Origin: Actinospica robiniae DSM 44927
GTDB taxonomy: Bacteria > Actinomycetota > Actinomycetes > Streptomycetales > Catenulisporaceae
Direction: 5' to 3'
NCBI RefSeq assembly: GCF_000504285.1
Contig: NZ_KI632511.1
Coordinates: 9,654,154 to 9,718,153 of the forward strand
Length of the DNA stretch: 64,000 nt
Part shown: positions 29,361 through 38,560 of the stretch, in pieces
Layout: each line of letters begins with the position of its first letter
How positions within the stretch are numbered: the stretch's first letter is position 1
Position numbers and translations under genes: made by a program
Notes under the pieces: model-generated
Database searches by the model: none
The model's input: the letters and a program-made list of their open reading frames with translations, nothing else
Told to the model about the DNA's origin: nothing

Positions 29361-31100
29361 ATGGAGCCCACCGACTTCCCCACGATCCGGCCCGAGCCGG
29401 CGCGGGAGCCCGACCTCGCCTCCGTCACCGGAGCCGAGGACCTGCTCGGCGCCGTCTTCGACCAGATGCCGGTCGGCGTGGTCGCGGTCAAGCCGGACGG
29501 GGTGACCACCCTGGTCAACCAGTGGGCCACCGACTTCTTCGAGCCCTTCGAACAGGACGCGGAGTCCGGCGGCATGCGGATGGACTGGAGCCGCATCGCG
29601 CATCCGGACGGCCGCTCGGTGCGCCCCGGCACGCTCCCGCTGGAACGCTGCATGGCCGCGGGCGAGGTGGTCGAGCCGGAGGAGTACGTCTACCACGGCC
29701 GCCGCGGCGACAAGACCATCTCGGTGGACGCCTTCGCCGTGCGCGGCGAGGACGGGCAGGCGCTCGCCTACGTCTCCACCGTCATCGACCTCACCCAGAC
29801 CAGGGCCTTCCTCGACCAGCTCGGCGAGATCCAGCAGGAGCTCGACACCCACGTCAGCGAGCTCAACCGGGTGCACGGCCTGATCGAGCGGCTCTCCAGC
29901 CGCTCCGATCTCAACTCGCTGCTGGCCGAGACCGTGGACGTGGTGGCCGAGCTCGACGGCGCCGACGCGGTGCTGATCGTGCTGGCCGAGCCGGACACCG
30001 GCGACCTGCAGATGGTCGCCTCGCACGGGCTGCTCGACGAGCACGTCGCCCGGGTCAACGCGCTCGACCCGCAGTTCCTCTACACCTCGCAGCGGGCCAT
30101 GCTGGGCCTGCCGACCAACATCGTCGACGTCAGCGGCGAACCGGGGCTGCCGGAGAGCTACCGCGAAGTCGCGCTCGCCCTCGGCGCGGTCTCCCTGCAC
30201 AGCCTGCCGCTGCGCTCCACCGACGGCGCCGTGCTCGGCTCGGTGGTCTCGCTCTTCCGCCGGGTGCGCATGCCCAGCCCGCACACCCTCCAGCTGATCG
30301 AGACCTGCGGGCGCATCATCGCCCAGCTGATCGTCAACGCCCGGATCCGGGCCCGGGACCGGGACGTGGCCTCCGCACTGCAGCGCGGCATGATGCAGAC
30401 CCGGCTGCCGCAGCCGCCCGGGTTCGAGATCGCCGCCTGCTACCGGGCCGGATCCACCGGCATGTACGCCGGCGGCGACTGGTACCAGGTGTCCGTGCTC
30501 GGCGACGGCCGGCTCAGCCTCGTCATCGGCGACGTGGTCGGCCACGGCATCGAGGCGGTCGGCACGATGGGCCAGATGCGCTCGGCTGTGCGCGCCTACA
30601 CCCTGCCGGCCGAGGGCACCGTCCCGCCCGGCCCGCTCGAGCTCGTGGACCTGCTCGACCACTGGTGCGTGGCCACCGGCCTCGGCGAGTCCTCGACCAT
30701 GTGCGTGGCCGAGATCCAGCCGTCCAGCCGCCGTTGCGTGCTGGCCGGGGCCGGGCACCCGCCGCCGCTGCTGCTCGGACCGGACGGGCCGAAGTACGTG
30801 TACGAAGAAGCCCTCGGCGCGCCGCTCGGCCTGCTCGCGCTGACCGGCCAGGCCCGCGCGCTGAGCCTGGATCTGGCGCCCGGCTCGATGCTGCTCTTCT
30901 ACACCGACGGCCTGATCGAGCGGCGGGGCGAGGACATCGACACCGGCCTCGCCCGGCTCGCCGAAGGCGCCCACCGGATCCTCGGCGATCCCTCCGGCGC
31001 CGATCTGTCGGCGCTGTGCGAACGGATCGTGGCCGAGTGCGCGCCGGAGGACATCACCTCCGACGACGCCGCGCTGCTCATCCTGCGCGTGTACGACTGA
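29361..31100 (+). CDS. PAS-GAF-SpoIIE (PP2C-type) phosphatase
   Basis: 579 aa. A PAS domain (~25-150; GAVFDQMPVGVVAVKPDG), then a helix, a GAF domain (~175-335; DLNSLLAETVDVVAELDGADAVLIV), and a C-terminal SpoIIE phosphatase domain (~360-579) with the metal motifs YAGGDWYQV, VIGDVVGHGIEAV, GAGHPPPLLL and FYTDGLIERRG. Such proteins dephosphorylate anti-sigma-antagonists in partner-switching pathways; the PAS and GAF parts sense small ligands. ATG 29361 is chosen; the upstream extension is low-complexity Arg/Pro reading. It is convergent with the EAL protein, with a 40-bp gap. Confidence 0.9.
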   Translation: MEPTDFPTIRPEPAREPDLASVTGAEDLLGAVFDQMPVGVVAVKPDGVTTLVNQWATDFFEPFEQDAESGGMRMDWSRIAHPDGRSVRPGTLPLERCMAAGEVVEPEEYVYHGRRGDKTISVDAFAVRGEDGQALAYVSTVIDLTQTRAFLDQLGEIQQELDTHVSELNRVHGLIERLSSRSDLNSLLAETVDVVAELDGADAVLIVLAEPDTGDLQMVASHGLLDEHVARVNALDPQFLYTSQRAMLGLPTNIVDVSGEPGLPESYREVALALGAVSLHSLPLRSTDGAVLGSVVSLFRRVRMPSPHTLQLIETCGRIIAQLIVNARIRARDRDVASALQRGMMQTRLPQPPGFEIAACYRAGSTGMYAGGDWYQVSVLGDGRLSLVIGDVVGHGIEAVGTMGQMRSAVRAYTLPAEGTVPPGPLELVDLLDHWCVATGLGESSTMCVAEIQPSSRRCVLAGAGHPPPLLLGPDGPKYVYEEALGAPLGLLALTGQARALSLDLAPGSMLLFYTDGLIERRGEDIDTGLARLAEGAHRILGDPSGADLSALCERIVAECAPEDITSDDAALLILRVYD

Positions 31101-31140
31101 CCTCGGCCAGGTTCGCAGGCAGGCCCCGCCCGACGCGGCG

Positions 31141-34100
31141 TCAGGTCCGTTCGTACTCCGCGCTCCCGCTCTGGCGCAGGTACTCGCGCGCCTGGGCCAG
31201 CGGCAGCGCGGGGGAGAAGAGGTAGCCCTGTCCGTAGTGGCAGCCCGCGTCGGTCAGCATGCTTCGCTGCCGCTCGGTCTCCACGCCCTCGGCCACGACG
31301 TGCAGGCCGACGGTGTGGGCGATGCCGATGATGCCGTGGATGAGGTCGGCGCGCAGCTGCGAGGTCTCGATCGCCTCCACGAAGGACCGGTCGATCTTCA
31401 GGGTGTGGAACGGGAGCTGGTGCAGGTAGCTCAGCGACGAGTATCCGGTGCCGAAGTCGTCGATGGCCAGGCGCACGCCGAGCGAGTTGATCTCCTCCAG
31501 CACCGCGCCGCCGTCCTCCCGGCCGAGCACCGCGCTCTCGGTCAGTTCCACCACCAGAGCGTCCGCCGGCAGCCCCGCGTCCTCGAGCGCGCCGGTCACG
31601 TCCGCGGCCAGACCCGGCACGGCGAACTGGCGGGCCGAGATGTTCACCGACATGCGCACGTGCTCGGCTCCCGGCTCGCCGCGCAGCAGGGCCGCGTCGT
31701 GGGTGGCCTGGCGCAGGATCCACCGGCCCAGCGGCACGATCAGCCCGGTCTCCTCGGCCAGCGGGATGAACTTGTCCGGCGGCACCACCCCGCCGTCGTC
31801 CTTCGGCCAGCGCACCAGCGCCTCGAAGTAGACGATCCCGCCGGTGCTCAGGTCCACCACCGGCTGGTAGTAGAGGACGAACGCGTTCTGCTCGATCGCC
31901 GTCTCCAGGTCGCGGTGCAGCCGCGCGTGCTCCAGCCGCAGCTCGAGCATCTCCGGCTCGAACCGGTGCCAGGAGTTGCGCCCCGGCATCCGCGCCGCCT
32001 CCAGCGCCAGGCGCGCGTCCCGGATCAGGTCCTCCGAACGCCGGTCGTCCCGGGCGGTGGCGATCCCGACGCTGGAGGTCACCGCGAGCTGGCCGACCGG
32101 CAGGTCGAAGGGCTCCGAGACCAGCCGGGTCAGCTCCTCGGCCGCCTGCACGCACTCCTCGGGCGAGCCGGTCGCCGTGGTGCGCAGCACGGCGAAGGTG
32201 TCCGCGTCGAACCGGGCCACCTCGAGGTGGCCCGGCTGCTCGGCCAGCCGGCGCGCGAGCGTGATCAGGATGACGTCGCCGATGTCGCGCCCGTGCACCT
32301 CGTTGAGCTCGCGGAAGTCGTCCACGTCCAGCTGCAGCACGGTCGGCACCGGCCCGTTCGCGGTGACCCGGGCGACCTCGAGCTCGACCCGGCGGTGGAA
32401 CTTCAGCCGGTTGCCGAGTCCGGTGAGCGTGTCGTAGTAGGCGTGGTACTTCAGGTCGCGCTCGAGCCGGCGCTGGGTGGTCACGTCCCGCACGGTCAGC
32501 ACCAGCCCGCGCACGGTCGGGTTGTCGCGCAGGTCCGAGCAGACCGCCTCGAGCTCGAGCCGGCCCAGCCCGGGCCGGTCCAGCGCCCAGTCCGTGCGCA
32601 CGGTGGACTCGTTGCCGGGGCTGACCGGCTCGGCCAGCTCCCTGGCCACCCAGGCCGCGTTGTCCGGGCCGAACAGCTCGGCCGGGGTGGCCGACGCGGG
32701 GTCGTCGGTGCCGAACAGCTCCGCGGCCGAGGGACTGGCGTAACGCACCCGGCCGGACTGCTCGATGATCAGGATCGCGTCCGAGGCGTTGTCCACCAGC
32801 GCGCGGAAGTAGGCCTCGTTGTCCCGGCGGCTGATCTCCCGGGTCAGCCCGAGCCGGCTGAGCGCGAGCGAGCCCTGCGACACCAGCACCCGCAGGGCGT
32901 TGGCGTACTCGCCGAGCCTGACCCGCTCGTCGGCCACGCCGAGGGTGAGCCGGCCCGTGTCGTCGCCGTCGGCGTCCGGGGCCTTGATCACCGCGTGCCG
33001 CCGCGCCCCGAAGTAGGCCGCGACCCAGGCCGAGGGCGAGCGCGCGGTCACCGCGTGCGGCGGCTCGCCGGGCGCCCGGTTCGTGGCCACCAGCACGTCC
33101 GAGCCGTCCGACGCGGCGACCGCGACCGCGCCGGGACCGGCGCCGGACAGCTGCCCGGCGGTGTCCAGCACGGTGCTCACGATCTGGTCCGGCCCGTTCG
33201 CGGCCACCAGCCGGTCCCCGGCCCGGCTCAGGTTGCGCGAGTTGCGCATCCGCGCGTTCGCCTGGGCCAGCGTTACGGTCAGCCGGGCCACCAGCAGCAG
33301 TGCGATCACCGCGCCGAACACCACCAGGGTCAGGCCGTCGTAGTGGCGGTGGGTGAGCTGGTCCACCACGCCGACCACCGGCGCGGCCAGTACGGCGCCG
33401 CTGAGCACGATCGCGCTGCGCAGAGCCGGGGCGGTGTCGGTCGTGCTGATCGGGCGGGAGATCTCGCCGGCCGACGCGCTCAGCGCCGCCGCACCCCAGG
33501 CGCCGAGGCCGAAGAGCCAGACCACGCCCTGCAGCGTGTCGCGCACCGACCCGCGGGCCGCCTGCACCGCGCCGAGCTGCACCAGGCTGTAGACGATGTC
33601 CGCGCCCAGCATCATCGCCGTGCCGATCACGAGCAGCCACACGACGCTGGGCCGGGAGCGCGGCGCGGGGTAGAGCAGGCGGCTGAGCACCACCAGGATG
33701 AAGGCGTCGCCGAGCGCGTAGACGATCGCGATGGCCCGGACCGTGGTGGACGGCAGCGAGCTCGCGGCCAGCGGCACCACCAGCAGCTGCCAGGTGAACA
33801 GGCTGATCGCGGCCAGCACGATCATGGCGTCGAGCAGCCGCGCCCACATCGCCAGCGGGCTGCCGCGCATGGCCATGATCAGCACGGCGAACGCGGCCAG
33901 CGGGTAGGCCACGCAGATCACGAAGTCGAAGACGTTGGGCACCCGGCCGGCCAGGTTCGCCGAGACCGCCTCGGCCAGCAGGTCGTAGCTACTGGCCAGC
34001 AGCAGCAGCCCGGCCAGGCTGAGCAGCCGCCAGGCCCGGCGCTCGGCCAAGCGGTTGAGGTTCGGCCCCAGCCAGATCGCCGCCACGATGCTCAGCCCCG

Positions 34101-34263
34101 CCAGGCCCCACAGCCAGGACCGGGCCGTCCCGCCGCCGACCGCCGCGCCGGTCGCGACGAGCACCGCGACCAGGGCGAGGTAGCCCGCCCGGACGAGATC
34201 GGGGCCCGTCCAGCGGGCGGACGGGCCTCGACCGTTCGTATGCGCGGGCAGCTGCTCAGCCAC
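31141..34263 (-). CDS. Membrane PAS-GGDEF-EAL protein (c-di-GMP phosphodiesterase with degenerate cyclase)
   Basis: About 1040 aa from GTG 34263 (ATG 34326 is the alternative). The N-terminus has 9-10 TM helices (MASE-like sensor), then a GAF-like segment, a PAS domain (RDNEAYFRALVDNASDAILII), a GGDEF domain (HAYYDTLTGLGNRLKFHRR) and an EAL domain. The GGDEF signature reads FDADTF, so cyclase activity is unlikely. The EAL domain keeps YFEALVRW, NISARQF, ELTES, IDDFGTGYSSLSYL, KIDRSFV and EGVE, so phosphodiesterase activity is likely. It should lower c-di-GMP in response to a membrane signal. The upstream DNA is a minisatellite. Confidence 0.9.
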   Translation of the reverse strand: MAEQLPAHTNGRGPSARWTGPDLVRAGYLALVAVLVATGAAVGGGTARSWLWGLAGLSIVAAIWLGPNLNRLAERRAWRLLSLAGLLLLASSYDLLAEAVSANLAGRVPNVFDFVICVAYPLAAFAVLIMAMRGSPLAMWARLLDAMIVLAAISLFTWQLLVVPLAASSLPSTTVRAIAIVYALGDAFILVVLSRLLYPAPRSRPSVVWLLVIGTAMMLGADIVYSLVQLGAVQAARGSVRDTLQGVVWLFGLGAWGAAALSASAGEISRPISTTDTAPALRSAIVLSGAVLAAPVVGVVDQLTHRHYDGLTLVVFGAVIALLLVARLTVTLAQANARMRNSRNLSRAGDRLVAANGPDQIVSTVLDTAGQLSGAGPGAVAVAASDGSDVLVATNRAPGEPPHAVTARSPSAWVAAYFGARRHAVIKAPDADGDDTGRLTLGVADERVRLGEYANALRVLVSQGSLALSRLGLTREISRRDNEAYFRALVDNASDAILIIEQSGRVRYASPSAAELFGTDDPASATPAELFGPDNAAWVARELAEPVSPGNESTVRTDWALDRPGLGRLELEAVCSDLRDNPTVRGLVLTVRDVTTQRRLERDLKYHAYYDTLTGLGNRLKFHRRVELEVARVTANGPVPTVLQLDVDDFRELNEVHGRDIGDVILITLARRLAEQPGHLEVARFDADTFAVLRTTATGSPEECVQAAEELTRLVSEPFDLPVGQLAVTSSVGIATARDDRRSEDLIRDARLALEAARMPGRNSWHRFEPEMLELRLEHARLHRDLETAIEQNAFVLYYQPVVDLSTGGIVYFEALVRWPKDDGGVVPPDKFIPLAEETGLIVPLGRWILRQATHDAALLRGEPGAEHVRMSVNISARQFAVPGLAADVTGALEDAGLPADALVVELTESAVLGREDGGAVLEEINSLGVRLAIDDFGTGYSSLSYLHQLPFHTLKIDRSFVEAIETSQLRADLIHGIIGIAHTVGLHVVAEGVETERQRSMLTDAGCHYGQGYLFSPALPLAQAREYLRQSGSAEYERT

Positions 34264-34342
34264 CGCGGACCGCCCGCCTCTCGCGGGCTCGGCTGCGCAG
34301 GCTCGGGCACAGGGGCATAGCCCCATCTTCGGCGCCGGGCGA

Positions 34343-34562
34343 GGGGGCGGACGATCCGGCCGACCCGTTAGAGGGAAGGCAGGTGGGGGCGGACGATCCG
34401 GCCGACGCCCCCAGTTGGAGAGGGAAGGCAGGTGGGGCGGACGATCCGGCCGACCCGTTAGAGGGAAGGCAGGTGGGGGCGGACGATCCGGCCGACCCGT
34501 TAGAGGGAAGGCAGGTGGGGGCGGACGATCCGGCCGACGCCCCCAGTTGGAGAGGGAGGGCG
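34343..34562. repeat. Minisatellite of five 41-49-bp units upstream of the EAL gene
   Basis: Units begin GGGGGCGGACGATCCGGCCG and end GAAGGCAGGT. Two types alternate: a 42-bp type containing CCCGTTAGAG (34343, 34434 with one base lost, 34475) and a 49-bp type containing CCCCCAGTTGGAG (34385, 34517). Together with flanks this fills the 317 bp between the EAL start and the GH5 stop. GGCGGACCGTCCGCC at 34559-34573, close behind the GH5 stop, can form a hairpin. No spacers of CRISPR type are present. Confidence 0.9.
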
Positions 34563-34580
34563 GACCGTCCGCCACGATCG

Positions 34581-36290
34581 TCAGGCGGAGCAGGCGGCCC
34601 CGTTCAGGGTGAACGAGGTCGGCGAGGTGTCGCTGGAGGTGTACGTGCCGGTGAAGCCGATCGTCGCCGAGGAGCCGGCCGGGATGTCGGCGGTGTAGGA
34701 GGCGGGCGTGACGCTGACCGCCTCACCGCTCTGGGTGTAAGTGCCGCCCCACATGTTGTTGATCTTCTGGTCGCCCGGGAAGGTCCAGGCCAGCGTGTAG
34801 CCGTTGATCGGCGCGGTGCCGGTGTCGGCGACCACGACTTGCGCCTGGAACCCGCCCGACCACGAGTTCGTGACCGAGTAGGTGCAGGTGGCCGAGGACT
34901 TGCCGGTCGGCGCCGCGGAGGCCGAGGCGCCGGTGGAGCCCGAAGCCGAGGCCGAGGCCGAGGCCGAGGCCGAGCCGCTGGGCGGGGCGGTGCCGTTCTG
35001 CGCGCCGGGCAGCGGGAACTCGATCGAGGCCAGCAGCGACTGTTTCGCCGCGCTCACCGGCGTCGGATCGTAGCTGCCGTCCAGCAGGCTGAAGGAGTCC
35101 TCGCCGTTCAGGGCCCAGTAGGTCCAGCCCATCCACTTGTTGCTCGCGATGTAGGAGACCAGCGACGAGAACCACTGGCCCTGTGAGCCCGCGGCGCTGC
35201 TCGAGACGTCGCTCGCGGTGTTGTCGGTGCCGAACTCGCCCACCCACACCGGCGCGATGCCCTGGGTGTAGATGTAGCCCCAGTTCTGGTTCCACACCGC
35301 GTCCAGGCTGGCCGAGGTGGTGGAGGAGTTGAACCAGGTCTGCTGGAACAGGCTCGGGCCGTAGTCGTGCGCGGAGTAGACCACGTGGCCGGCCGAGCTC
35401 AGCGTGACAGGGTACTGAGCCACGCCCTCGAGCTCGCCGCCCCACCAGGTGGAGTCGTAGCCGCCGGAGGCGGCGCTGTCCGGGTACTCGCTGATGCCCT
35501 CGCAGAAGATCAGGGCATTGGGATCGACCTTGAGGATGGCGTTGCCCGCGGCCTCATAGGCCAGCCGGATGTCCGTGCTGGTGTTGCCGCTGCCCCAGGT
35601 GGCGCCGTTCGCGTACGCCACTCCGGTCGGCGTGTGCGGCTCGTTGCGCAGGTCGAAGCCGATCACGGTCGGGTTGCCCGCGAACATGGTGGCGATGGTG
35701 GTCCAGTCGTTGAGCCAGTCCTGGTTGGTATACGTGCTCGTATACCAGAGGCCGTTGTCCTCCGCCGACTCGCCGGCCTCGGACCGGTGGTCGTCCAGGA
35801 TGACCTTGAGGCCGTCCTGCCCGGCGTAGGTGACGATCTTCTGCAGGTCCTGCAACGCGGTCAGGCCCTTGAGATCCAGGTTGATCGGCCCGGTGTTGTA
35901 GAACCCGATGTTCTGCGGCACGATCGGGGTCTGCACCATCTGGTTGGAGAACGGGATCCGGATGGTGTTGTATCCCAGCTTCTTGATATCGTCGATGACG
36001 GTGTGGTAGTCCTGCACCCACAGGCCGTGCGCGATCTCGTCCGGGGTCTCGAAGCCGTACCAGTTGATCCCGGCGATGCGCACCGGGGTGCCGTTCGCGT
36101 CCAGGATCTGGTTGCCCGAGGTGTGCCAGTAGCCAGCCCCGGCGCCGGTGGCCGCGGAGGTGGCGGCCGAGGCCGAGGGCAGGGTGACGAACAGCAGCGT
36201 GCCGAGCAGCGCCAGCACGGCGCCGACGGCGAGCGAGCACAGCGCGGCCGGGCGGGCACGGCCGCGAGGGGTCCCGTCGGAGAAGGTCAT
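34581..36290 (-). CDS. Secreted GH5 endoglucanase with C-terminal CBM2
   Basis: 569 aa. Signal peptide (~1-42, ending SASAA), GH5 catalytic domain (~50-400) with NWYGFETP, DLRNEPHTP (acid/base Glu), HDYGPSLF and WVGEFGTD (nucleophile Glu), an Ala/Ser-repeat linker (GCCGAG hexanucleotide repeats) and a CBM2 (~470-569; CTYSVTNSWSGGFQAQVVVADTG, ending GAACSA). It hydrolyses beta-1,4-glucan outside the cell and binds crystalline cellulose. A perfect palindrome at 36460 lies 170 bp upstream. Confidence 0.93.
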   Translation of the reverse strand: MTFSDGTPRGRARPAALCSLAVGAVLALLGTLLFVTLPSASAATSAATGAGAGYWHTSGNQILDANGTPVRIAGINWYGFETPDEIAHGLWVQDYHTVIDDIKKLGYNTIRIPFSNQMVQTPIVPQNIGFYNTGPINLDLKGLTALQDLQKIVTYAGQDGLKVILDDHRSEAGESAEDNGLWYTSTYTNQDWLNDWTTIATMFAGNPTVIGFDLRNEPHTPTGVAYANGATWGSGNTSTDIRLAYEAAGNAILKVDPNALIFCEGISEYPDSAASGGYDSTWWGGELEGVAQYPVTLSSAGHVVYSAHDYGPSLFQQTWFNSSTTSASLDAVWNQNWGYIYTQGIAPVWVGEFGTDNTASDVSSSAAGSQGQWFSSLVSYIASNKWMGWTYWALNGEDSFSLLDGSYDPTPVSAAKQSLLASIEFPLPGAQNGTAPPSGSASASASASASGSTGASASAAPTGKSSATCTYSVTNSWSGGFQAQVVVADTGTAPINGYTLAWTFPGDQKINNMWGGTYTQSGEAVSVTPASYTADIPAGSSATIGFTGTYTSSDTSPTSFTLNGAACSA

Positions 36291-36459
36291 CGCATCACTC
36301 CCGGGGTAGGGTTCGCCGTCCGGCCGGGCGGCCGGTCTCGGCCGAGACGGAAGCTACCCGGCGCGCGCCGCCCGCTTACGCGGTGCGCGCCCCGGCGATC
36401 TCCGGCGGCCGCCGGCACCCGGCTGAGCTGCGCCGAAAGCCTCGGGAGCGGATCGTCGC

Positions 36460-36476
36460 AGGTGAAAATTTCACCT
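36460..36476. promoter_or_regulatory. Palindromic operator candidate upstream of GH5 gene
   Basis: AGGTGAAAATTTCACCT is a perfect 17-bp palindrome in the 295-bp gap between divergent genes. Its TGAAA-N-TTTCA core recurs exactly before the CE1/LacI pair (49335-49345), so the neighbouring LacI protein or a relative may control both. Confidence 0.6.
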
Positions 36477-36585
36477 CTTCCCCCGTCACCGGCACCGCGC
36501 CCCCGGCCCGGTTCGTCCCTGTCCCGGGCCGGGCGCATCGGCCGGGCACCGCCCTGCAACAACAGGCCCCTGATAATCTCGGCAC

Positions 36586-37716
36586 ATGCCCTACGGCTAT
36601 CTGATCACCGCGGTCCTCGCCACCCTGTGCACCCTGGTCGGCTATTTCGGCCGGCGCCGCCCGTTCGTCCTCGGCCTGCTCAGCCTCGTGCTCGGCGTGG
36701 TCTACAACGAGGCGCCGCTCGCGGTCTTCGCGGTGCTGGCCGGTTCGGTGCTCGCCAGCCTCGGCGAACCGGGGCTCGGCTCGGCGATCGGCTGGGTCGG
36801 CTCGGCGCTGTTCCTGGTGACGGCCGTGGGCCTGCTCGCCCTGGCGCTGCGCGGGGCGCGCACCGACCGGGTGATCGAGGCCGCGCTCGACGAGGGGTTC
36901 GGCGCCGATCGCCCGGTCGTGGCAGCCGGCCGGTCGCGCGTGCCCGCCTGGCTCGGCGCTTTCCGCTTCCCGTGGGTCTTCGGCCGACGGGGAGTGCGGC
37001 GCATCGCCGACCTCTCCTACGGCGAAGCCGGCCGGCGCAACCGCCTCGACGTCTACCGGCGCCGCGAGCCGGTCGAGAACGCGCCGGTGCTCATCCACCT
37101 GCACGGCGGCGCCTTCTTCCGCGGCAGCAAGAACATCGAGGCGCGCGCCCTGCTCTACCGCCTCGCGGCCGAGGGCTGGGTCTGCATCAGTGCGAACTAC
37201 CGGCTGCGGCCGAAGGTCGGCTTCCCCGAGCACCTGATCGACGTGAAGAAGGTGCTGGGCTGGGTGCGTACGCACGGAACGGAGTACGGCGCGGACCCGG
37301 ACACCGTGTACCTGGCCGGCACCTCGGCCGGCGGCCTGCTGGCCGCGCTGGCCGGGCTCACCCCGAACGAGCCGGTCTACCAGCCCGGGTTCGAGCACGT
37401 CGATACCTCGGTGACCGCGGTCATCTGCCTCGCCGGCTACTTCGGTAGGCCGGACGGAGACGAGTACTCCCCGTACCGGCACCTGACGCCGGACGCGCCG
37501 CCCTTCTTCATCGCTCACGGCAGCCACGACACGCTGGTGCCGCTGGCGGACGCCCGCCGTTTCGCCGACGCGCTGCACGCGGTGTCCGACCGGCCGGTCG
37601 TCTTCGCAAAGCTCCCCGGCGGCCAGCACTCCTTCGACCGCTTCAACTCGGCCCGCTTCAACGCCGTGGTCGACGGTGTGCGCGAGTTCGCCGCCCGGCT
37701 CGCCGCGCGGGGCTGA
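36586..37716 (+). CDS. Membrane-anchored HSL-type alpha/beta hydrolase
   Basis: 376 aa. The first ~90 residues form about three TM helices, then an esterase domain: LIHLHGGAFFRGSK (HGGxF oxyanion motif), ISANYRLRPKVGFPEHLIDVKKVLGWV, nucleophile GTSAGGLLAA, acid AHGSHDTLVPLADA and catalytic His in LPGGQHSFDRF. This is the HSL/acetyl-esterase layout with a membrane anchor. Its stop is 2 bp from the stop of the convergent hydrolase. Substrate unknown. Confidence 0.85.
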   Translation: MPYGYLITAVLATLCTLVGYFGRRRPFVLGLLSLVLGVVYNEAPLAVFAVLAGSVLASLGEPGLGSAIGWVGSALFLVTAVGLLALALRGARTDRVIEAALDEGFGADRPVVAAGRSRVPAWLGAFRFPWVFGRRGVRRIADLSYGEAGRRNRLDVYRRREPVENAPVLIHLHGGAFFRGSKNIEARALLYRLAAEGWVCISANYRLRPKVGFPEHLIDVKKVLGWVRTHGTEYGADPDTVYLAGTSAGGLLAALAGLTPNEPVYQPGFEHVDTSVTAVICLAGYFGRPDGDEYSPYRHLTPDAPPFFIAHGSHDTLVPLADARRFADALHAVSDRPVVFAKLPGGQHSFDRFNSARFNAVVDGVREFAARLAARG

Positions 37717-37718
37717 GC

Positions 37719-38408
37719 TCAGGCTTCCGGCAGCTTCGCGAGGAACGCCTCGAGCCGGTCGGCCAACTCGGCCGGCCGGCTCAGCGCCAGCAGATGCCCG
37801 CCGTCGATCGCCTCGGGCTCGATGCCCAGGCGCTCCCGGATCACCCGCTGCTGGAACTCCAGCGGGAAGAGCCGGTCGTCGCGTCCGACGATCGCCTTGA
37901 TCGGGATCGAGGGCCACGCGATGAACTCGGCCGACTGGTCGAACGGGGTGGTGGCGGGGGTGCGCCCGCCCTTGGCCGCCTCCTCGCGCAGCGCGTCGGG
38001 CAGATCGTGGAAGAAGTGCGTCTCCACCGTGAACTCCGGGTCGCGCCCGGCGGCGCGGTCCGCCGCCACCCGGGCCTGCGGCTGGCCGGTCTGCGCCCAC
38101 CACTCGCCCGGGGTCTCGCCCGGGATCGGGGTCATCGGGTTGAGCAGCACGAGCGCGCGCAAGGGCGTGCGGCTCGCCACGACCGGCGCGGTGAAGGCGC
38201 CCATGGACTGCGCGAGCAGCACCGTCTCCGGGTGGCCGGCCGCGTCCGCGAGCACCTGCCGGGCGTAGTCCTCGAGCCCGAGCCGGGGGTCGTCCTCGGC
38301 GATGTCCACCGCGATCGCTTCGTGGCCGCGGCCCTCGAGTTGTTCGACGAGCAGGTGGAAGTACCACGCCTCGCCGCCGGCTCCCGGAATGAGTACGAAC
38401 CGTGCCAT
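37719..38408 (-). CDS. Small alpha/beta hydrolase
   Basis: 229 aa starting MARFVLIPGAGGEAWYFHLLVEQLEGRGHEAIAVD. Nucleophile elbow AQSMGAF, KAIVGRDDRLFPLEFQQRV acid region and IDGGHLLALSRPAELADRLEAFL histidine. No signal peptide is present; it is a short esterase of the EstC/MenH-like type. Adjacent convergent stops leave no room for a terminator. Confidence 0.85.
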   Translation of the reverse strand: MARFVLIPGAGGEAWYFHLLVEQLEGRGHEAIAVDIAEDDPRLGLEDYARQVLADAAGHPETVLLAQSMGAFTAPVVASRTPLRALVLLNPMTPIPGETPGEWWAQTGQPQARVAADRAAGRDPEFTVETHFFHDLPDALREEAAKGGRTPATTPFDQSAEFIAWPSIPIKAIVGRDDRLFPLEFQQRVIRERLGIEPEAIDGGHLLALSRPAELADRLEAFLAKLPEA

Positions 38409-38494
38409 CCGCCCGCTCCCGTCGATGATCAGCTCCCTGGCACGGCCACGCTACCGCCCGGTTCGGACATTTCTCCGCAACCGCCGCTCCGTGC

Positions 38495-38549
38495 TTGACG
38501 GCGGTGCGCCGGGTCGGCATAGTCTGATTCTACTAGGAACCTAGTGGAA
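38495..38549 (+). promoter_or_regulatory. Promoter and GntR operator
   Basis: TTGACG (38495-38500), 17 bp, then CATAGT (38518-38523), followed by a 22-bp palindrome at 38528-38549 (arms TTCTACTAGG and CCTAGTGGAA around AA, one mismatch). The palindrome covers the probable transcription start, so the GntR-type protein encoded 12 bp downstream would block its own operon. Confidence 0.7.
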
Positions 38550-38560
38550 TAGGAGTTGAG

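Noticed and set aside
34343-34562. CRISPR-like array
   Set aside because: Units are contiguous tandem repeats of two related types; no unique spacers and no cas genes nearby.
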